NCBI GenBank assembly: GCA_046598525.1
Contig: JBKJIJ010000027.1
Location: 7,162 to 71,161 of the forward strand
DNA from: Methylotenera_A sp046598525
GTDB taxonomy: Bacteria; Pseudomonadota; Gammaproteobacteria; Burkholderiales; Methylophilaceae
Length of the DNA stretch: 64,000 nt
Direction: 5' to 3'
The number at the start of each line of letters is the position of its first letter. Positions within the stretch are counted from its first letter, which is position 1. The translations under genes were made by a program, and so were the position numbers. Below the pieces are notes generated by a model that searched no databases, was not told the DNA's origin, and saw nothing but the letters and a program-made list of their open reading frames with translations. Below, in pieces: positions 59,914 to 64,000 of this stretch.

Positions 59914-60861
59914 TTATTTAATATATTTGTTATTTAGTTTTAAGGCAAATGCACTAAAGCCAATCAACGCTACACCAATAATCACCAGCGCTATTGGCCA
60001 ACCCAATGTATTGGCAAAATGCTTGGCGGTGAAATAGCCGATATAGGCCAGCATAGATAAGGTGCCTACTGCCAGCAATGCCCTGCTTCTCACCAATGTG
60101 CTTAAAAATATTAAGGCCGCGGCAAAACCTAAGTAAACAATTTCAAACGGCGTTTTTTCAACCGTTTCAAACAGCGACCACATAAAAATTACCGCGCCCA
60201 CAAAATACCAAAACGGCGCAATCGCCATATGGCGCGATTGATTTAAGGCAAAGGCAACGCAAGTGATTGATGCGCCCATCACAATGCCAATCAGCTTTTC
60301 ATTCATATCCCAAATATCGAATAAATTGGCAAAGAATATGCAGCCGAACAAGATTGCGCTTAAAGCCAGTACCGTTCTTTGTTTAGCCCAAAATGCCGCG
60401 CCCTGCTGAATCAGCATATAAATCGCCATAAACAGCAGACCATGCCGCGCATCGCCGCCAGATGAATACTCATTTAACATGACTAAAATGCCCATTGGCT
60501 GCAATAATGCCGCCATTAAAAATAACGGCGTGGCGGCACGTTCATAGCGCTTGTCCGATAAACAGGCCAGCGCCATGATAAAGGCAGCCAAGCCCGTTCC
60601 TAATGTGACAATTACCCGCGCGGCAGAGCCAAAATCATCCCAATACATTGAAATAAATACGCCAATGCCGGCAAATACAAATATGCCGCCAATATAGCCA
60701 AATAATTTTGTTAATACGCTGGAATCTGGCTTGCTAGTTTGTGTGTTGGCATTCGCCAAAGCACGAGATATATCATCTAAGCTAATGTTGTGATGCTTAG
60801 ATAGGCTTACAATATCTTGCAGTGCTTCCTCTTTTTGTGACGTGGCTAGTTTGCTTGACAT
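59914..60861 (-). CDS. DUF2157-like membrane protein
   Basis: A 315-residue protein with an N-terminal cytosolic helical part (KEEALQDIVSLSKHHNISLD) and about nine membrane helices, starting with LTKLFGYIGGIFVFAGIGVF. The pattern matches the DUF2157 family, whose function is unknown. It lies 13 bp after the gene for another membrane-anchored protein (60875-61456), with which it probably forms an operon downstream of miaA. Confidence 0.75.
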   Translation of the reverse strand: MSSKLATSQKEEALQDIVSLSKHHNISLDDISRALANANTQTSKPDSSVLTKLFGYIGGIFVFAGIGVFISMYWDDFGSAARVIVTLGTGLAAFIMALACLSDKRYERAATPLFLMAALLQPMGILVMLNEYSSGGDARHGLLFMAIYMLIQQGAAFWAKQRTVLALSAILFGCIFFANLFDIWDMNEKLIGIVMGASITCVAFALNQSRHMAIAPFWYFVGAVIFMWSLFETVEKTPFEIVYLGFAAALIFLSTLVRSRALLAVGTLSMLAYIGYFTAKHFANTLGWPIALVIIGVALIGFSAFALKLNNKYIK

Positions 60862-60874
60862 GCTAGCTCCCTAA

Positions 60875-61456
60875 TTAGTTAACAACCCAGCCAACAAACT
60901 GAAAATCGCTGTAGTAATAATTGGATTGCGCTGGCTCAACTTTATAAGCCACGGCGCCCTTTTTAAGTCGATAGCCGCTATTGTGATTGCCACCGCCAAA
61001 TAATCCGCCTATCAAGCCACTGCTGGTATAGCGCGAACCATCTAGTTGGTAGCCATCTGGCGAAACCACAGATGCATCAATTTTTAAATCTTTAGTTTCA
61101 GCTAACAGAACTTCATCTTTATTGGCTTCAGCCGCTTTAGCTAAATCAATCGTAATTTCACGCACCGTTTCGGTTTTGGGATTGTATGCCATCAATTTTT
61201 TTGAATTGTAATTTTTGGCTTTATCATCATTCTTCTTCACTTTTGTCATCAATTGTTGATTAACTACTTTAAAATCAACTAGATACACAGGTGAATTTTC
61301 ATACTCATATTTTATGGTAGTAAACAGCATCTCATATTGTGGCGGCGTGCCGAATGATTTAGGCACCACCGTCGCCAGAAAAAATAGCACTATTAGCAAA
61401 ATCGGCAGGCTAAGACCAATTACCAATACCAAGTTTTCTTTAATCCAATTCTTCAT
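60875..61456 (-). CDS. Membrane-anchored protein of unknown function
   Basis: A 193-residue protein with one N-terminal membrane helix (LVLVIGLSLPILLIVLFFLA) and a periplasmic part with repeated Lys/Asn/Tyr residues (VVNQQLMTKVKKNDDKAKNY, YTSSGLIGGLFGGGNHNSGY). I do not recognise it. DUF2157 proteins are often encoded beside a GDYXXLXY-domain protein, but this one lacks that motif. It sits 5 bp after miaA and 13 bp before the DUF2157 gene. Confidence 0.6.
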   Translation of the reverse strand: MKNWIKENLVLVIGLSLPILLIVLFFLATVVPKSFGTPPQYEMLFTTIKYEYENSPVYLVDFKVVNQQLMTKVKKNDDKAKNYNSKKLMAYNPKTETVREITIDLAKAAEANKDEVLLAETKDLKIDASVVSPDGYQLDGSRYTSSGLIGGLFGGGNHNSGYRLKKGAVAYKVEPAQSNYYYSDFQFVGWVVN

Positions 61457-61461
61457 CGCGT

Positions 61462-62400
61462 TTAGCCTTTTATAAATTGCTCAACATATCGCAATACTAC
61501 GGCATTCAAATCAGGATTCAAACAATCCAGTTCTGTGATGTCATCCATGCCGCGCAGCCATGTGAGTTGGCGCTTGGCTAATTGCCTTGTGGCAAAAATA
61601 CCTCTATCGCGCAATTCTGCCACATCGTAATCGCCTTTTAAATGTTCTAAAGCCTGACGATAACCCACACAGCGCATGGCGGTTGATTCAGCGCTTAGGC
61701 TGGGATATTTCACCAATAGCGCTTTCAGTTCATCCAAAAATCCCGCTGCCAGCATTTGCTCAAATCGCAACGCAATACGCTCATGCAACACTTTACGGTC
61801 ACTTGGCACTAACGCTATTTTTAAAACCTTGTAGGGCAAAACTTCATTGCTTTGTTTGGCAAATAAGTTAGACATACTTTCACCGGTAATTTCAAACACC
61901 TCTAACGCACGCTGAATACGCTGTGCATCGTTGGGTTGCAATCGGGCGGCGGTTTCGGGGTCAACCAAGGCCAGTTTTTCATGCATCGCAGGCCAGCCAA
62001 TTAAAGCAGCGCGTGCATCCAACCTTGCGCGCACTTCTTGGTTGGCCTCAGGCAAACCACTCATCCCTTCAGACAAAGCCCTAAAATACAACATGGTGCC
62101 GCCAACCAATAAAGGAATTTTGCCGCGCGCCGTAATATCCGCCATCAAACCTAAGGCATCACTTCTAAAATTCGCCGCTGAATACGCACTAGTTGGGTCT
62201 ATGATATCAATCAAATGATGCGGTGCACTTGCCAGCGTTTCAGCATCTGGCTTGGCCGTGCCAATATTCATGTCTTTAAACACCAAGGCAGAATCAACAC
62301 TAATGATTTCCACTGGCAACTGTGAATGAAGATAAACCGCCGCGCCAGTTTTGCCGCTGGCGGTTGGGCCCATAAGGAAAATAGCTTTATTAATCTGCAT
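61462..62400 (-). CDS. miaA: tRNA dimethylallyltransferase MiaA
   Basis: A 312-residue enzyme that adds a dimethylallyl group to A37 of tRNAs reading codons that start with U. The nucleotide-binding motif is LMGPTASGKTGAAVYLHSQL; other conserved pieces are DSALVFKDMNIGTAKP, HHLIDIIDP, LVGGTMLYFRALSEGMSGLP and NDAQRIQRALEVFEITG. I chose ATG 62400, with GGA about 10 bp before it. A TTG at 62421 would add seven residues and has no ribosome site. The start lies 11 bp inside the end of the preceding unknown gene. Confidence 0.94.
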   Translation of the reverse strand: MQINKAIFLMGPTASGKTGAAVYLHSQLPVEIISVDSALVFKDMNIGTAKPDAETLASAPHHLIDIIDPTSAYSAANFRSDALGLMADITARGKIPLLVGGTMLYFRALSEGMSGLPEANQEVRARLDARAALIGWPAMHEKLALVDPETAARLQPNDAQRIQRALEVFEITGESMSNLFAKQSNEVLPYKVLKIALVPSDRKVLHERIALRFEQMLAAGFLDELKALLVKYPSLSAESTAMRCVGYRQALEHLKGDYDVAELRDRGIFATRQLAKRQLTWLRGMDDITELDCLNPDLNAVVLRYVEQFIKG

Positions 62401-63124
62401 AGTTTGATTTCCACTCGCCAATCAAATGAGGTAGTGCGCTTTTACTCAAAAAACTTAATATTTCTTGAGTTTTATCTATTTTAACTTTTAAAAAATCTTC
62501 ACTATCAATGAATGCTAGCGTGTGCTCTTTCACCCAATCTGGTACAGCTTCGCTACTCAAAACGAATTTTTTTGTCTCGTCAATCATCTCTGAATCAGTC
62601 ATAACTGGAAGCTTTTCAGCAAAAACGTTCAAATGTTCTGCAATAATTCTCCCGATATAATTTTCACAAATATCAATCAATTCAATTAGATAAAAACTAA
62701 ATGCACTATATTCCTTACTACCGGTTTGATTCTGAATTTTTAAAGGGGCAATAATTAAAGGAAAATCATTTAAAAAATGACTTGCACTTAAAACATCACA
62801 GCCTCTATGGACTATGCTGTTCCTAAGTTCTTTTAGGTATAAATAATTTTCTTTGCCGTTACTGTTATCTTCGAATATAAACTTTTCATACAATAGAGCG
62901 GCAAACTCCTTGCGATATGAATATTTATTATCAAAAAGAAACTCAGTTGCAGATACTAAGCTAACGAAATATTGAGAATAATAAAGCCTTAACTCAGCTT
63001 GGTTTTCAGTAGAAAGGGGCGTGCGAAATTTAAGTGCATTTTTTAATGATAGATTTTTTGATTCAAAATACCATTTCAAAACACCTAAAACTTCAAGTTT
63101 ATATATTTGCTTAGTCAGAATCAC
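62390..63124 (-). CDS. Unknown gene wedged between mutL and miaA
   Basis: A 244-residue acidic protein that I do not recognise. It is rich in Leu, Phe, Glu and Lys, with a central segment YLYLKELRNSIVHRGCDVLS that resembles R-x4-H motifs of HEPN-type RNases (RNSIVH), though this is weak evidence. It starts with GTG overlapping the mutL stop (GTGA) and ends 11 bp inside miaA, so it is fully embedded in the operon. It looks more AT-rich than its neighbours, and mutL and miaA are usually adjacent, so it may be a later insertion. A defence or toxin-like role is possible but unproven. Confidence 0.7.
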   Translation of the reverse strand: MILTKQIYKLEVLGVLKWYFESKNLSLKNALKFRTPLSTENQAELRLYYSQYFVSLVSATEFLFDNKYSYRKEFAALLYEKFIFEDNSNGKENYLYLKELRNSIVHRGCDVLSASHFLNDFPLIIAPLKIQNQTGSKEYSAFSFYLIELIDICENYIGRIIAEHLNVFAEKLPVMTDSEMIDETKKFVLSSEAVPDWVKEHTLAFIDSEDFLKVKIDKTQEILSFLSKSALPHLIGEWKSNYAD

Positions 63125-64000
63125 TTACCCCGCATAAACATTTTATCCAAGTCAGCCATCGATACCTGAAACCAAGTCGGGCGGCCGTGATTGCACATTC
63201 CGCTGCGTTCTGTGGCTTCCATATCTCTTAATAAGCCATTCATTTCGGGGATGGTTAATATGCGGTTGGCGCGCACGGCGGCGTGGCAGGCCATAGTGCC
63301 TAGCAGCTCATTGCGGCGTTCGGTTAATGCTATGCTGGCGCCAAATTCGCGTAAATCTTTTAGCACATCGCGCGCTAAGGTGACGGCATCAGCATCTTGC
63401 AGCATGGTTGGCACAGCGCGCACAGCTAAGGTGTTGGGCGACAGAATGGCAAATTCAAAGCCTAGTTGTTGCAGATAACCCTGCCCGGAACTTTGCTCTT
63501 CTTGCACTGTTGCTACTTCTAGCCTATCGGCATTAAAGCTAACTGGGATAAGCAATGGCTGCATAGGCACTGTTTTATCGTCAAGCGCATTTTTAAGGCG
63601 CTCATACATAATGCGCTCATGCGCGGCGTGCATATCCACCACCACCAAACCCAGCTTATTTTGCGCCAAAATATACACGCCATGTATCTGTGCTACGGCA
63701 AAACCTAGCGGAAAATCGTCTGCTTGAGTGGCTTGCGGGTCATTATTTTGGTTTGAGAAAGCGTTGGCGTTTTGCGCAGAGGCCGCTTGAGATGCTTGTT
63801 TTAAATCGCCAAATAAGGTTTCATAAAAGGCAGTTGGTTGGTTGGCATTTAAGTTGATTTGCGCTTGATATTGGGGATAGTTAGGCGAATTAGCGTACTG
63901 CGAAGCAAAAGGATTATGAACTGCTTGGCTAGCGGTAGCCGCATTCGACATACCTGTTGGTGTGGCTAAGTTTTTATTCAAGCTGTGATAAATAAAGCGG
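63121..64000 (-). CDS. mutL: DNA mismatch repair protein MutL, C-terminal part (cut by window edge)
   Basis: Only the C-terminal about 293 residues lie in the window and no start is visible; the frame is open through the right edge (preceding residues RFIYHS). After a Gln/Asn/Ala-rich linker comes the MutL C-terminal domain: DFPLGFAVAQIHGVYILAQN, the endonuclease-type motif DMHAAHERIMYE (fits DxHAx2Ex4E with Met for Gln), MACHAAVRANR and CNHGRPTWFQV. So it is probably a nicking MutL that cuts the new strand during mismatch repair, with metal at the active site. Confidence 0.93.
   Translation of the reverse strand, partial: RFIYHSLNKNLATPTGMSNAATASQAVHNPFASQYANSPNYPQYQAQINLNANQPTAFYETLFGDLKQASQAASAQNANAFSNQNNDPQATQADDFPLGFAVAQIHGVYILAQNKLGLVVVDMHAAHERIMYERLKNALDDKTVPMQPLLIPVSFNADRLEVATVQEEQSSGQGYLQQLGFEFAILSPNTLAVRAVPTMLQDADAVTLARDVLKDLREFGASIALTERRNELLGTMACHAAVRANRILTIPEMNGLLRDMEATERSGMCNHGRPTWFQVSMADLDKMFMRGK

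Noticed and set aside
1..64000. tRNA or rRNA genes
   Set aside because: Reading the spacers by eye found no T-loop (GTTCGA-type) with a matching acceptor stem; a tRNA scan would be decisive.

Overview
The window looks like chromosome of a moderately AT-rich betaproteobacterium. A Methylophilaceae (Methylotenera/Methylophilus-like) or related Nitrosomonadales origin is my inference. It rests on the mutL-miaA end, a split mnmD/mnmC, the pairing of a DUF3034 protein with a secreted truncated globin, a PQQ dehydrogenase, a phosphoketolase, PEP-CTERM and MCE genes, and GTCATTCCCGCG-type intergenic repeats. I saw no tRNA, rRNA, prophage, CRISPR array or intact insertion sequence.

Layout. 1-10 kb is a stress block: phosphoketolase (cut by the left edge), a lipoprotein, a general-stress FMN protein, a catalase-fold protein, an EF-hand protein, a Crp/Fnr regulator, a GGDEF/EAL protein, CsbD, superoxide dismutase and a second Crp/Fnr paralogue. 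The spacers of this block, plus those before the mla-like operon and the AsmA gene, carry at least ten copies of one palindrome (TGTNCG-N4-CGNACA). This is the best candidate for an undescribed regulon. 10-15.6 kb holds an MCE lipid-transport operon whose MCE subunit seems to start at ATC, and an AsmA protein. 15.8-25.3 kb holds a LysR gene, two molybdenum hydroxylases (IorAB-like and PaoABC) and their maturation genes (XdhC/PaoD, MocA).

25.4-38 kb is an iron block: cytochrome b561, PepSY protein, PiuC, catecholate-type TonB receptor, a Fur box, a TolC-MacA-MacB pump with a small inverted-repeat element inside the operon, a PEP-CTERM protein, then ExbD-ExbB-TonB-HemP. 38.4-42.7 kb carries an ion channel, a PQQ dehydrogenase, a DUF3034 protein and a secreted truncated globin. 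42.8-52.4 kb is a long same-strand run: an ECF sigma factor and RskA-like anti-sigma, then two cyclopropane-synthase-like methyltransferases, a desaturase, a flavin amine oxidase, a lipocalin and DUF1295/DUF2878/DUF1365 membrane proteins. This is probably an envelope-lipid remodelling regulon. 52.5-64 kb is mostly housekeeping: MnmD, MnmC2, an OGT/SPINDLY-like glycosyltransferase, PilU, an EamA transporter, DapC, a DUF2157 pair, MiaA, an unknown gene wedged between miaA and mutL, and MutL (cut by the right edge).

A feature of the whole window is short tandem duplication with a period of 15-17 bp, found in spacers, across stop codons and inside genes.
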